Source: Anaeramoeba ignava (lineage: Eukaryota > Metamonada > Anaeramoebidae). Taken from it: a stretch of DNA of 64,000 nt. The stretch spans positions 124,001 through 188,000 of the forward strand of contig JAPDFW010000057.1 of the NCBI GenBank assembly GCA_028826165.1, given 5' to 3'. Shown piece by piece: positions 36,126 to 46,800 of the stretch. The notes below the pieces were generated by a model that had not been told where the DNA came from, made no database searches, and was given only the letters and a program-made list of their open reading frames with translations. Position 1 is the stretch's first letter, and each line of letters opens with the position of its first letter. The position numbers were made by a program, and so were the translations under genes.

Positions 36126-38243
36126 ATGGATCCAATAAACTTTCTTGAAAAACAATCCTCAAACAAACCTTTGCGAAGGATGAACTTTTCACGTTCAGGA
36201 ATTAAGGAAAAAATTAACGAAGATTCAGAATTACTTTCACAACATTCTTTAAAATTAATACCGATTAATAAATACACAAAGAATAAAAAGGACAAATCAC
36301 CGCCTTCCCCGCGATATGGACCTGTTCTCACCTCGCAACAAATAACTCCATTATATTCAATGGCAAATAACGTACTGGAAAATGATATATCAAAGAGGAA
36401 ACTGCATAAACACTCCCACTTGAAAAATGATCTTGAAAAACTTGAAAAACTTGATGAACCGATTCAAAATTCCCAGACAAACTTGACCCAACGCACAAGC
36501 TTTAATAAAGAGCAATTTATTCACAAAAGAAATAATCCTTTAATTGAAAATAAACAAAATCAACAAAGTCAATCTTTTGATTATTCCTCTTTGAAAAATC
36601 CTTATTTGTTTAATAAACAGAAAGAAATTCCTAAATCTTCCAAAAAGAACCATCAATTACAAACAAATCTTAAGGAAAACGAGCAAATTGAAGTTAAATT
36701 TTATGATCATAATAATCGATTGGAAAATATCAATTCAATGATTGATTCAAATGAAAATTATTTTTCTTCGCAATTCCCAATAAATTCAAGAAATGTTTCA
36801 ATGCAAACTCCAACACTAAATTCCCAGAAATGGTCTCCTTCGTTTTTGACGAAACCTTATGTTTATTTCGATATTGGAACTCAAACAAATGAATCAAGTT
36901 TTCCGATTGATTTGCGATATCATTTTATTGAAATTGATATAAATGAAGAAATTAGGAACCAAATGCACACAAAATCATTGCATAAACATCATCAAGCTCA
37001 TCAACCAAATTTAGTTCTTAATCAGGATTCCACGAATATTAAGAAAAAATCAAGAAGAAGATCATCAAATTTAAGTCAATTTAAGATCAATTCTCCATTA
37101 TCAACTTCTCCTCCAAACACAGAATCCTATAATATTAATAAACAATTTGACAGTAATTTTATTCCATTTAAAATGTTCTCCTATTTTACTAATTCTTTCC
37201 TCATTTGAAACTATTTAATTTTTTTATAAAAAACTAATCTAATTTGTTGGTTAATTTCCTCATCAAAAATTCATTTTTTTAATGTTTATTAATTTATAAT
37301 TCCTCATAAAAAAAAAAGATTCACAAAGAGAACTTGAAATATCATATGCTTATCCTGTATTTATTTTAATTTATTCAATTTAAATTTTAAAAAATAAAAA
37401 TTTTTAATTCAATTTAATTTAATCAAAATTTATCAAAATCAAATTCATTAATAACTTACAAAAACTCAAATATTCTCGCTTTCCAAAAACCAAAAAACAA
37501 AATCCACAATACATTCCAAATTGAAAACCTACTTCCAGAGATTTAAACAAAAACAACAATTTGGAAACGAATTCAGATCTGCAACTCCTGATGTCGGAAC
37601 AATTCATCATTCAAGAAGACAAATATCACCGAGGTTTACACAAAAACGTTTCCCAGAATCACCAACACGAAAAATATATGATGAAGATCTGCAAAATGAG
37701 CTCGAAACATATTCACTTGCTGATAATCATTTTTCTCGAAAATTTCAATTTGAAAATGAAAAAAATCCAAGAAATCAATTTCTTTCTCGTTTTGATTCTA
37801 AAGTCTCAGATAGACCCAGTGATCCTTTAGCTAAAGGTTTTGACAGAGAGGAATTTATGACTCTTTCCGAAACTCAAAGACACCAATCCACAAATAGAAA
37901 TGTAGAAAATTTACCAGAAAAGCTTAATTTCGAAACTAAACCAAACTCAAAAATCTTGTTTAATCAACAAGAAAAAAAGATCAATCCCAATATTTTGGAT
38001 CGTCAAGAAAAGTTGGATTATTCTCAAAACAAACCCTTTTTCAATCCTACTAAATATTCAGAAAAACATTTACCAAAAGCTCGATATTCAAGACAACATG
38101 ATAGATGGATTGGTGTTTCAGATCAAATTGTTTCAAGAATGAAGGGTCCTGATCCCTCAAAAAGAAGTGAAATTAGTTCTACAAGATCTCAAAGTACTGC
38201 TTTTTCTAGTACATTCTCACAGAAATCATTTTCTGATGTTTGA
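36126..38243 (+). CDS. Disordered Ser/Asn/Lys-rich protein
   Basis: Three exons are proposed: 36126-37152, a 38-nt exon 37319-37356 and 37539-38243. They total 590 codons with TGA, and all phases agree. The small exon (NSQRELEISYAYP across the junctions) is needed because the last block has no usable ATG and no direct in-frame join to the first. The protein is polar, rich in Ser, Asn, Gln, Lys and Pro, with short islands such as SPPSPRYGPVLTSQQITPLY, PYVYFDIGTQTNESSFPIDL and RYSRQHDRWIGVSDQIVSRM. No domain is recognised. The proline- and charge-rich islands would suit a cytoskeletal or signalling adaptor, which is a guess only. Confidence 0.6.
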
Positions 38244-38358
38244 ATTTTTGTTACAAATGAAATTAAAAAAAAAGCAAAAATATTTTTTAAATAAAAAATT
38301 AATTTTTTTTTTCCTTCTATTTCTTTATTTCTTTTTAATATTTTCTTCAGAAAAAGAT

Positions 38359-39658
38359 TTAAATTTTTTGTGATTTAATTTCTTGAATTCTTCTTTTATC
38401 TTCTTGAAATTTTTCTCTTAATTGATCAATTTCTAAAATAATAATAAATAAATTAAAAATAAATATTTAATTTAAATTAAAAATAAAAATAAATTTTTTA
38501 ACCTTCTTTTCTTTTTTCATTTGTTTGAAAACGATAAAAATCATCATAAAATTCTTTCTTCTTTTTCTTTTTCCTTTCTTTTTTTGGAATTTGATAAGAT
38601 TTTTTAAGATTTTGTTTAACTGGAAAAAAACCATCATTATCAGGAGTTGATCTTTTTTTTTTAAATTTTTGAAGATGAATTTTTTCTTTAGATTCAAATT
38701 TTGACATAAAATCATTAACACCATCAATTAAGACATTTTGAGAAGGATTATTTTTAAGGAATTGTTTAGTCCATTCTTTAAATAAACAAATAAAATAATT
38801 TTATAATTAGTTTTATAAATAATTTTAAATTAAATTTTATAAATAATTTTATAAATAATTTTATAAATAATTTTATAAATAATTTTATTAATAATTTTAA
38901 AATTAATTTTATAAATAATTTTATTAATAATTTTAAAATTAATTTTATAAATAATTTTATAAATAATTTTATAAATAATTTTATTAATAATTTTATAAAT
39001 AATTTTATAAATAATTTTATTAATAATTTTATAAATAATTTTATAAATAATTTTATAAATAATTTAATAAATAATTTTATAATTAATTTTATAGATAATT
39101 TTATATTTAATTTTATAAATAATTTTGTAAATAATTTTAAATTGAATTTTGAATTGAATTTTTAAATTAACTTTTAAACCCATTCAAATATTTAATTGGT
39201 TTTTCTTCATTTCTTTCATTTTCTTCTTCTACTCCTTTCAAAAAATAATTAATTGATTTTTCATCTTCAAATTTAACATAAACAAAACTATTTTCAGGAA
39301 TTGCTTCATTTTCATCATCATTTTTAATAGGATTAAACAACATTGACTTAATAACAAACAAAGGTGATAAATTTTGAGATGAATCATCTTCATCTTTTTT
39401 TTGATATTCTTTTTGTTTTTGTTGAATTAATGATCCTGTTTGAATTGAAATGATTTTTCCAAATTTTGAAAGATAATTTTTAAGTTGTTTTTTTGTAATA
39501 TTTTGAGGAATATTTGTTATAAATAATGATTTTTCTTTATATTGAAGTTTTGTATTTTTTTGTTGAGAATTAATTTGAGTTTTATGTTTTTTTGTAAAAA
39601 TAAAACTGTTAAAAAAACTATTTTGAATTTTAAAAGGAATAATTTGAAAAGAATTCAT
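38359..39658 (-). CDS. RRP7: RRP7-like ribosome biogenesis protein
   Basis: Exons 39658-39172, 38775-38503 and 38432-38359 join in phase to 277 residues. Rrp7 is an early 40S (small-subunit processome, UTP-C/CURI) assembly factor. The N-terminal half has an RRM-like region (KSLFITNIPQNITKKQLKNY, then FVYVKFEDEKSINYFL). The splice restores KWTKQFLKNNP, matching the family's KW..DY block. The C-terminus EFYDDFYRFQTNEKRKE joined to IDQLREKFQEDKRRIQEIK is the diagnostic Rrp7 signature (FY.FQ.RE.K....LR.KFEEDK.RI). The usual terminal RKF.PY is replaced by a short SQKI, so the last residues are atypical. Confidence 0.85.
38795..39165. repeat. 12-bp array ATAAATAATTTT in RRP7 intron 1
   Basis: About 370 bp of ATAAATAATTTT with ATTAATAATTTT variants. 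The same unit in the same orientation fills intron 1 of the PDI-like gene at 51280-52125. Confidence 0.95.
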
Positions 39659-39845
39659 TATTTTTTTTTTAAAATGAAAAAAATGAAAATGAAAATAAAA
39701 AATATTATTTTTGTTTTTGTTTTTAATATTTTTTTTTTTGAAAAACAAAAAGATAAAAAGAAAATGAAAAATTAAATTCTTTTTTTTGATTTTGATTTTG
39801 ATTTTGATTTTGATTTTGATTTTGATTTTGATTTTGATTTTTGGA
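39659..39845. promoter_or_regulatory. Spacer between RRP7 and the coiled-coil/PH gene
   Basis: 187 bp holding AAAATGAAAAAAATGAAAATG (39671-39691, TCA element toward RRP7) and a TTTTGA array at 39785-39840 that abuts the stop of the upstream gene. Confidence 0.4.
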
Positions 39846-42350
39846 TTATTGTTTTTGATGACTTCGAATTTTAAAAATCCAATCATCTCTTTCTGCAGAA
39901 GTATTTGTAGAGAAAACACATTTTCCATCAGAATAATTAATAATAAAACAATTTTTTGTTTTATAAACTTGTTCAGTTCCAAGATAAACTTGATTTTGAC
40001 GAATATCAAGAACTTTTTCAGGTTTTTTATCATTTTTGGAATAAACAATTAAGAAATTTCCAGATAAAATTAAGTTCTTTCTTTTTCCTTTCATTTTACG
40101 GGAAAATAATTTTTTTTTCTGGTTTGAAACTTCGAAAAATTTAACTTCTCCTTCAAGATCAATACTTAAAGGATTATCTCTATTAAATTTAGAAACTAAC
40201 TCATCATAGCTGTCACTTCTTGGTTTGATATTTTCATTTCTAATAATATTTTCTTTTGAAGGTTGTTTAGCAATTTCTTTGACTTCATTTTCCTTTTGTT
40301 TTCTTGGTGTTTTTGGTGTTGTTTCTATGCTTTTTGATGGTGTTCTTTGGATCACATTGACCCATTCATCTTCATTTTGTTGTGAATCAAATTCTTCGCC
40401 CAGTTCAACTTCAAGTGCTTTTCGGAAACTGTTTGATTTTTCAAGTTCAATTTTCATGATTTGCTTTTCGATTTTGGTTCTTTCCAATTCAGTATCAAGC
40501 GAATCAATGATTTGCTCTAAAGCTTCCATTTGAATCAATGCTTCTTCAAGTTGAGTAGTTTTTTGGTTGATATTTTCTGTCAAAATTTGGATAATTGCAT
40601 CTTTTTGTTCTGAAAGATCCTTTTTCAATTTTGTTTGTTGTTCTTTATTTTCTTCGTCTTCTTGATTTTTTTCTTTTTTATTCATATTCATATCATTATT
40701 AATATTATTATTTTTTGATTTCTCAGTTGAAATTAAATTTGCTTTTATTTGTCTCATTAATCGTTTATTTTTCTTTTTCAATTCTTTTTTTTCTTCTTTG
40801 ATTTGAAAGTTTTCATCATATAAATCTGCACATCTATAACTTAATTGCTCTTTTTCTTGTATAATTTTATTGAATTCTTCTTTGGATATTTCACTTTCTT
40901 TTTTTTCAGTTAATTGAGAATATTCCCCCATTTTTAAATTAAGTGATTGAATTTCTTTTTCTAAATTTTTTTGATTTTCTTTTAATTGTTCATTTTCATC
41001 TTCTAAATTTTTTTGATTTTCTTTTAATTTTTCATTTTCTTTTAATTCTTCATTTTCTTTTTGTAATCTTTCAACTTCTTTTTCTAAATTTTTTTGGTTT
41101 TCTTTGAATTGCTCATTTTCTTTTAATTCTTCATTTTCTTTTTGTAATCTTTCATTTTCATCTTCTAAATTTTTTTGATTTTCTTTTAATTTTTCATTTT
41201 CTTTTAATTCCTCATTTTCTTTTTGTAATCTTTCAACTTCCTTTTCTAAATGAGCAATTTCATTTTGAAAAGATTGATTTAATTTTTTGTTATTTTCATT
41301 TTCAGATGAAATTTGGTTGAATTTTTGGTTTGTTTCCTCGATTTTTTTGGGAAAATTTTGATTTTTGATTTCTTTATATTTTGATTTTTTCTTTTGATAT
41401 TTTTGTTCAAATTGGTGACTTTTCAATTCAAGTTGAGAATTTAATTGGGATAATTTTGAGTTTTCTTCAATTTGATTTTTAAGTTCTTCATTGAAATTAT
41501 CTTGAAGTGATGATTCTTTCATAAGTTGAATTTCTTGTTTTAATTCAGAAATAATTTTGATGTAATTTTCAGTTAAAGCATCTTGTTTTTCATTTTCCAA
41601 ATTTTCTTGAAGAGCTAATAAATTTGTGATTTTATTATTTAGTGATTCAATTTCTTCTTTTTGTTTTGAAATTAATTTAGAATCATTTTTGATTTTTTCA
41701 ACGTTTTTTTGTTGTTCTTTTTCATTGTTTTGTTGAGATTCAATTAAGTTTTTAATTTTTTGATTCAACGATTCAATTTCCTCTTTTTGTTTGTTAATTT
41801 TAGTTGAATATTCATCAATTTTATTTTGATTTTGTTGAATAATTTGTGTTAATTTTTCTTGTTTTTGTTGATTTTTTTTTTTTTCATTTATTAATTCGTT
41901 ATTTTTTTCTTCAATTTCTTTATTTTCTTTTAAATTTTGAATTTCTTTTAAATTTTGAATTTCTTTTAAATTTTGAATTTCTTTTTGGAATTCTTTTAAA
42001 TTTTGATCTTTTTCTTGAATTAATTTTTTCAATTCCTTCTTTTTTTTTTTAAATTCATCTGATTTTGATTCACTTTTATTTAATTGTTCTTCTTTAAGTA
42101 AAAATGAAAGCGATTGAACTTTTTCATTTAATCTTTCATTTTCTTTTTTTACATTTTGAAGTTCTTGTTCAAGTTTATCTTTATATTTTTTTAATCCAAT
42201 AATTGTTGTTCTAATTTTATCTTCTGTTTTGTTTGGTTTTCTTTCGTATGAAAATTTAAATACATTTTGAATTGGTTTTTTGCTTTTCTGTTCAAAAATT
42301 GAAGCAATTTGTGAAACTTTTCCTGTACTTAATTCATCAACGTTTGCCAT
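39846..42350 (-). CDS. Long coiled-coil protein with C-terminal PH domain
   Basis: A single exon encodes 834 residues from MANVDELSTGKVSQIASIFE. Residues 50-640 are continuous coiled coil with heptad Leu/Ile, including a tandem LKENEKLKENQKNLE-type motif encoded at about 40975-41250. A Ser/Thr/Pro linker follows (TPSKSIETTPKTPRK). The last 105 residues look like a PH domain: GEVKFFEVSNQKKKLFSRKM, KNLILSGNFLIVYSKND, CFIINYSDGKCVFST and the terminal Trp helix AERDDWIFKIRSH. Architecture suggests a membrane- or cytoskeleton-tethered coiled-coil scaffold. No specific orthologue is recognised. It has no introns, unlike most neighbours. Confidence 0.8.
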   Translation of the reverse strand: MANVDELSTGKVSQIASIFEQKSKKPIQNVFKFSYERKPNKTEDKIRTTIIGLKKYKDKLEQELQNVKKENERLNEKVQSLSFLLKEEQLNKSESKSDEFKKKKKELKKLIQEKDQNLKEFQKEIQNLKEIQNLKEIQNLKENKEIEEKNNELINEKKKNQQKQEKLTQIIQQNQNKIDEYSTKINKQKEEIESLNQKIKNLIESQQNNEKEQQKNVEKIKNDSKLISKQKEEIESLNNKITNLLALQENLENEKQDALTENYIKIISELKQEIQLMKESSLQDNFNEELKNQIEENSKLSQLNSQLELKSHQFEQKYQKKKSKYKEIKNQNFPKKIEETNQKFNQISSENENNKKLNQSFQNEIAHLEKEVERLQKENEELKENEKLKENQKNLEDENERLQKENEELKENEQFKENQKNLEKEVERLQKENEELKENEKLKENQKNLEDENEQLKENQKNLEKEIQSLNLKMGEYSQLTEKKESEISKEEFNKIIQEKEQLSYRCADLYDENFQIKEEKKELKKKNKRLMRQIKANLISTEKSKNNNINNDMNMNKKEKNQEDEENKEQQTKLKKDLSEQKDAIIQILTENINQKTTQLEEALIQMEALEQIIDSLDTELERTKIEKQIMKIELEKSNSFRKALEVELGEEFDSQQNEDEWVNVIQRTPSKSIETTPKTPRKQKENEVKEIAKQPSKENIIRNENIKPRSDSYDELVSKFNRDNPLSIDLEGEVKFFEVSNQKKKLFSRKMKGKRKNLILSGNFLIVYSKNDKKPEKVLDIRQNQVYLGTEQVYKTKNCFIINYSDGKCVFSTNTSAERDDWIFKIRSHQKQ

Positions 42351-42804
42351 TGAAAAATATTAAAAAAAAAATGAAAAATAAAAAAATGAAATAATTAAAA
42401 TAAAAAATTAAATTAAAAAAAAATTAGTAATTTTAATTTTAAAATTAATAATCGATCTTCTTTTAATTGTTTATTAAATAAAAATTTAAAGAAAATTAGA
42501 AATTAATTAATTTAGATTTAATAAATAAAAATTTAAAGAAAATTAAAAATTAATTACTTTAGATTTATTAAATAAAAATTAAAAGAAAATTAGAAATAGA
42601 TTTATTTAGATTTAATTAATAAAAATTTAAAAGAAAATTGGAAATTGATTATTTTATTTCAATTTTGTTTTTTGTGTTTTTTGTGTTTTATGTTTTTTAT
42701 GTTTTTTGTGTTTTTTGTGTTTTTTGTGTTTTTTGATCAAAAATTTTGATCATTTTTCTTTTAGATCTTATTTTTTGGAAAGAAAATTTTGAAAAATTTA
42801 TTAA
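42351..42804. other. Intergenic region with short tandem repeats
   Basis: A 454-bp spacer between divergent genes. At about 42470-42655 a unit of roughly 60 bp (core AATAAAAATTTAAAGAAAAT) is repeated three to four times. At 42668-42740 there is a 10-bp array TTTTTTGTGT with TTATGT variants, then TTGATCATTTTTCTTTTAGA before the next start. No gene is seen. Confidence 0.7.
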
Positions 42805-43845
42805 ATGAATTCAAATACATCTTTAATTGAACAACTTAAGCAAAATGGATATGAAAATGTACCCAAAGAAGTTTTAGATGAATTTTTATGGTTAATGAAA
42901 CAACACAAAGAAGAAAATGAAGAAGAAATAGAAAAAAGATCACTTTCTTCTTTTTCAATTTATTCAGAAGATTTTTCAACAGAAATAAATTCAGAAACAA
43001 ATTCAGAAACAAATTCAGAAACAGAAACATATTCGATTTTAGATTCATTTTCAAATCAAACAATAAATGAGAGTTTGAGTGATTTTCCATCTTTTTCAAG
43101 TGAAGAAAGTATTCAAAATGTTAGTTTTCCTTCTTTCCCATCATTTTCTTCATTTTCTTCATTTTCAAATATTCCAAATCAAAATCAAAATCAAAATCAA
43201 ATTCAAAATCAAAATCAAAATCAAAATCAAAATCAAAATCAAAATCAAAATCAAAAATCAATTTCAAAATCAAAATCAAAATCCAAAATCAAAATCAAAA
43301 TCAAAATCTTTATTCAAAAATTAAACAAAAATCAAAAAAATCAAAATCAAAATCAAAATCAAAATCAAAATCAAAATCAAAATCAAAATCAAAATCAAAA
43401 TCAAAATCAAAATCAAAATCAAATCAAAATCAAAATCAAAATCAAAATCAAAATCAAAATCAAAATCAAAATCAAAATCAAAATCAAAATCAAAATCAAA
43501 ATCAAAATCAAAATCAAAATCAAAATCAAAATCAAAATCAAAATCAAAATCAAAATCAAAATCAAAATAAAAATCAAAATCAAAATCAAAATCAAAATCA
43601 AAATCAAAATCAAAATCAAAATCAAATTCAAAATCAAAATCAAAATCAAAATCAAAATCAAAATCAAAATCAAAATCAAATTCAAAATCAAAATCAAATT
43701 CAAAATCATAATCAAAATCAAAATCAATTTCAATTTCAAAATCAAAATCAAAATCAAAATCAAAATCAAAATCAAAATCAAAATCAAAAATTTTTTCCGT
43801 TTTTTAGAAATTCATTTTTTTCTTTTTTTTGTTTTTAAAAAATAA
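42805..43845 (+). CDS. Hypothetical protein ending in a long dipeptide repeat
   Basis: A single open frame of 346 codons from MNSNTSLIEQLKQNGYENVP. Only the first 35 residues (SLIEQLKQNGYENVPKEVLD and FLWLMKQHKEENEEE) look like ordinary folded sequence. Then come Ser/Glu/Asn runs (NSETNSETNSETET) and Ser/Phe repeats. From about residue 127 a CAAAAT hexamer array takes over, coding first Gln-Asn, then Lys-Ser, Lys-Ile, Gln-Asn and Lys-Ile as single-base slips change the frame. The end (FFRFLEIHFFLFFVF) looks like non-coding sequence read in frame. The real C-terminus may be different or absent. No family recognised. Confidence 0.5.
   Translation: MNSNTSLIEQLKQNGYENVPKEVLDEFLWLMKQHKEENEEEIEKRSLSSFSIYSEDFSTEINSETNSETNSETETYSILDSFSNQTINESLSDFPSFSSEESIQNVSFPSFPSFSSFSSFSNIPNQNQNQNQIQNQNQNQNQNQNQNQNQKSISKSKSKSKIKIKIKIFIQKLNKNQKNQNQNQNQNQNQNQNQNQNQNQNQNQNQIKIKIKIKIKIKIKIKIKIKIKIKIKIKIKIKIKIKIKIKIKIKIKIKIKIKIKIKIKIKIKIKIKIKFKIKIKIKIKIKIKIKIKFKIKIKFKIIIKIKINFNFKIKIKIKIKIKIKIKIKNFFRFLEIHFFLFFVFKK
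43180..43790 (+). repeat. CAAAAT hexamer array
   Basis: About 600 bp of nearly pure CAAAAT within the reading frame of the hypothetical protein, with interruptions at 43255-43335 and scattered CAAATT units. Confidence 0.95.
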
Positions 43846-43862
43846 AATTTCAACTACAAAAA

Positions 43863-46800
43863 ATGGATATAAATCAAGATACCAATCAAGATACCAATCA
43901 AATAAGTAATGAAAAAAAAGGAAAAGAAACCAAAAGTTTAGTTCGAAGGTTTATAAAGTGTTGCTTAATGAACAAAAAAGTTGCTTTAGATAATTTTAAA
44001 AAAGAAAATCCGAAAACAGGTGATTATATCAATCAATATTTAGGAAAAACATTCCCATTATTTTGTTCAGTTTTTGAAAAAAAAAATGAATCAGTTGAAT
44101 GGCTAATTGAAAATCATGCAGATATTAATCAAATCACAAAAATATATGGAACACCATCAATATCTGCTGCATGCATGATAGGAGATAAGACAATTTTTAA
44201 CTTACTTTATCCTAAAAAACATGACAAAGATGGAAATAGTCAAATCAAAGGTAAATATGAAAAAGCGAATATTGATATTATTGATGCAAACAGTTGGTGT
44301 CCATTTAGGCTGGCTTGTTTTCATGGACATATAGATATTGTTAAAATTTTATTACCTAAAATTCTTAAAAATCACAAAAAGTAAATAAATTGATTTAATA
44401 TTTAATAAATAAATTGAATTAATATTTAATAAATAAATTGATTTAATATTTAATAAATAATTTAAATTAATATTTAATAAATAATTTAAATTAATATTTA
44501 ATAAATAAATTGAATTAATATTTAATAAATAATTTGAATTAATATTTAATAAATAAATTGAATTAATATTTAATAAATAATTTAAATTAATATTTAATAA
44601 ATAATTTGATTTAATATTTAATAAATAAATTGATTTAATATTTAATAAATAAATTGAATTAATATTTAATAAATAAATTGATTTAATATTTAATAAATAA
44701 TTTAAATTAATATTTAATAAATAAATTTAAATTTAATATTTAATAAATAATTTAAATTAATATTTGATTAATAAATTGAATTAATATTTAATAAATAATT
44801 TTTAAATTAATATTTAATAAATAATTTAAAATTAATATTTAATAAAATAATTTAAATTAATATTTAATAAATAATTAAATTAATATTTAATAAATAATTT
44901 AAATTAATATTTAATAAATAATTTGAATTAATATTTAATTAATAATTTAAATTAATATTTAATAAATAATTTGATTTAATATTTAATAAATAAATTGATT
45001 TAATATTTAATAAATAAATTGATTTAATATTTAATAAATAATTTGAAAATTAATATTTAATAAATAATTTAAATTAATATTTAATAAATAATTTGATTTA
45101 ATATTTAATAAATAATTTAAATTAATATTTAATAAATAAAATTGATTTTTAATATTTAATAAATAATTTAAATTAATATTTAATAAATAATTTTAAATTA
45201 ATATTTAATAAATAATTTGAATTAATATTTAATAAATAATTTAAATTAATATTTGATTAATAAATTGAATTAATATTTAATAAATAAATTGATTTAATAT
45301 TTAATAAATAATTTGATTTAATATTTAATAAATAAATTGAATTAATATTTAATAAATAATTTAAATTAATATTTAATTAATAATTTAAATTAATATTTAA
45401 TAAATAATTTAAATTAATATTTAATAAATAATTTGAATTAATATTTAATAAATAATTTAAATTAATATTTAATAAATAAATTGATTTAATATTTAATAAA
45501 TAAATTGATTTAATATTTAATTAATAAATTGAATTAATATTTAATAAATAATTTAAATTAATATTTAATAAATAAATTGATTTAATATTTAATAAATAAA
45601 TAGATCATTACTAAATCAAATAAATCCAAAAGATGAAAAAAATCCAAAAGATGAAAAAAATCCAAAAAATCCAAAAAATCCAAAAAATCCAAAAAATCGA
45701 AAAAATCGAAAAAATAAAAAAAATCAAAAAAATCAAAAAAATTCCCTCATTCACAATCTTAATGAAGATCCAACTCAGGAAGGTAAAAATCAAACTACGG
45801 CCTTATCTGCTGGAGCTTTTTATGCAATACAAAATAACCAAGAACAAATTTTAAAAACAATATTCGAAACATATATGGAATTTGCAAATAAAAACGATCA
45901 AAAATCTATATTCGCTTCAGACGGAAATGAGAATATAAACAAATTTGAATTGTATTCTCAACTAAAATTTCCAAATGAAAAAAATAATACACTTCTTCAT
46001 TTCTCATGTGCAAATGGGAAAAAGGAGATTACTGAGTATTTGATTGCAAATGGTTTTCCTGTAAATGAAAAAAATATTTTTGGTATTACTCCTTTATATC
46101 TTGCAACTTCAGAAAATCATAAGAATATTGTAGATATTTTACTCAAAAAAACAAATGGAAAACCTCTCGCGGATTTAAAAAAAAAGGATAATGTAAATTT
46201 TGGAAAATATCAAAAATACCAAAAGAAATTTTTTGAATTAATTTTTAATTTTAAACAAAAACAAAAACAAAAACAAAAACAAAAACAAAAAACAAAAAAC
46301 AAAAACTAAAACTAAAAAACCCAAAACTAAAACTAAACAAAAAAAAACCAAAAACAAAAACAAAAACAAAAACAAAAACAAAATTAGAAACTAAAAACAA
46401 AAACTCAAAAATTATAAAATTTAAAACTAAATTTAAAACTAAATTTAAAATTAAATTTAAAACAATTTTAAAATTAGAATTTCAAAAATTAAATTTAAAA
46501 TTAGATTTAAAATTAAATTTAAAATTAGATTTAAAATTAGATTTAAAATTATATTTAAAATTAGATTTAAAATTAAATTTAAAATTATATTTAAAATTAT
46601 ATTTAAAATTAGATTTAAAATTATATTTAAAATTATAATTAAATTTAAATTTAGATTTAAAATTAGATTTAAATTTAAAATTAGATTTAAAATTAGATTT
46701 AGATTTAGATTTAAAATTATAATTAGAATTAAAATTAGATTTAAAATTAGATTTAAAATTAGATTTAGATTTAGATTTAAAATTAGATTTAAAATTAGAT

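Noticed and set aside
37561-37830. Alternative frame beginning METNSDLQLL
   Set aside because: It overlaps the better supported frame of the disordered protein and has no conserved features.
42805-42915. HYLS1 or other centriolar motif in the hypothetical protein
   Set aside because: The LIEQLKQNGYENVPKEVLDE segment is suggestive but too short to support a family call.
43419-43787. Minus-strand Ile-Leu protein opposite the CAAAAT array
   Set aside because: Shadow frame of the hexamer array.
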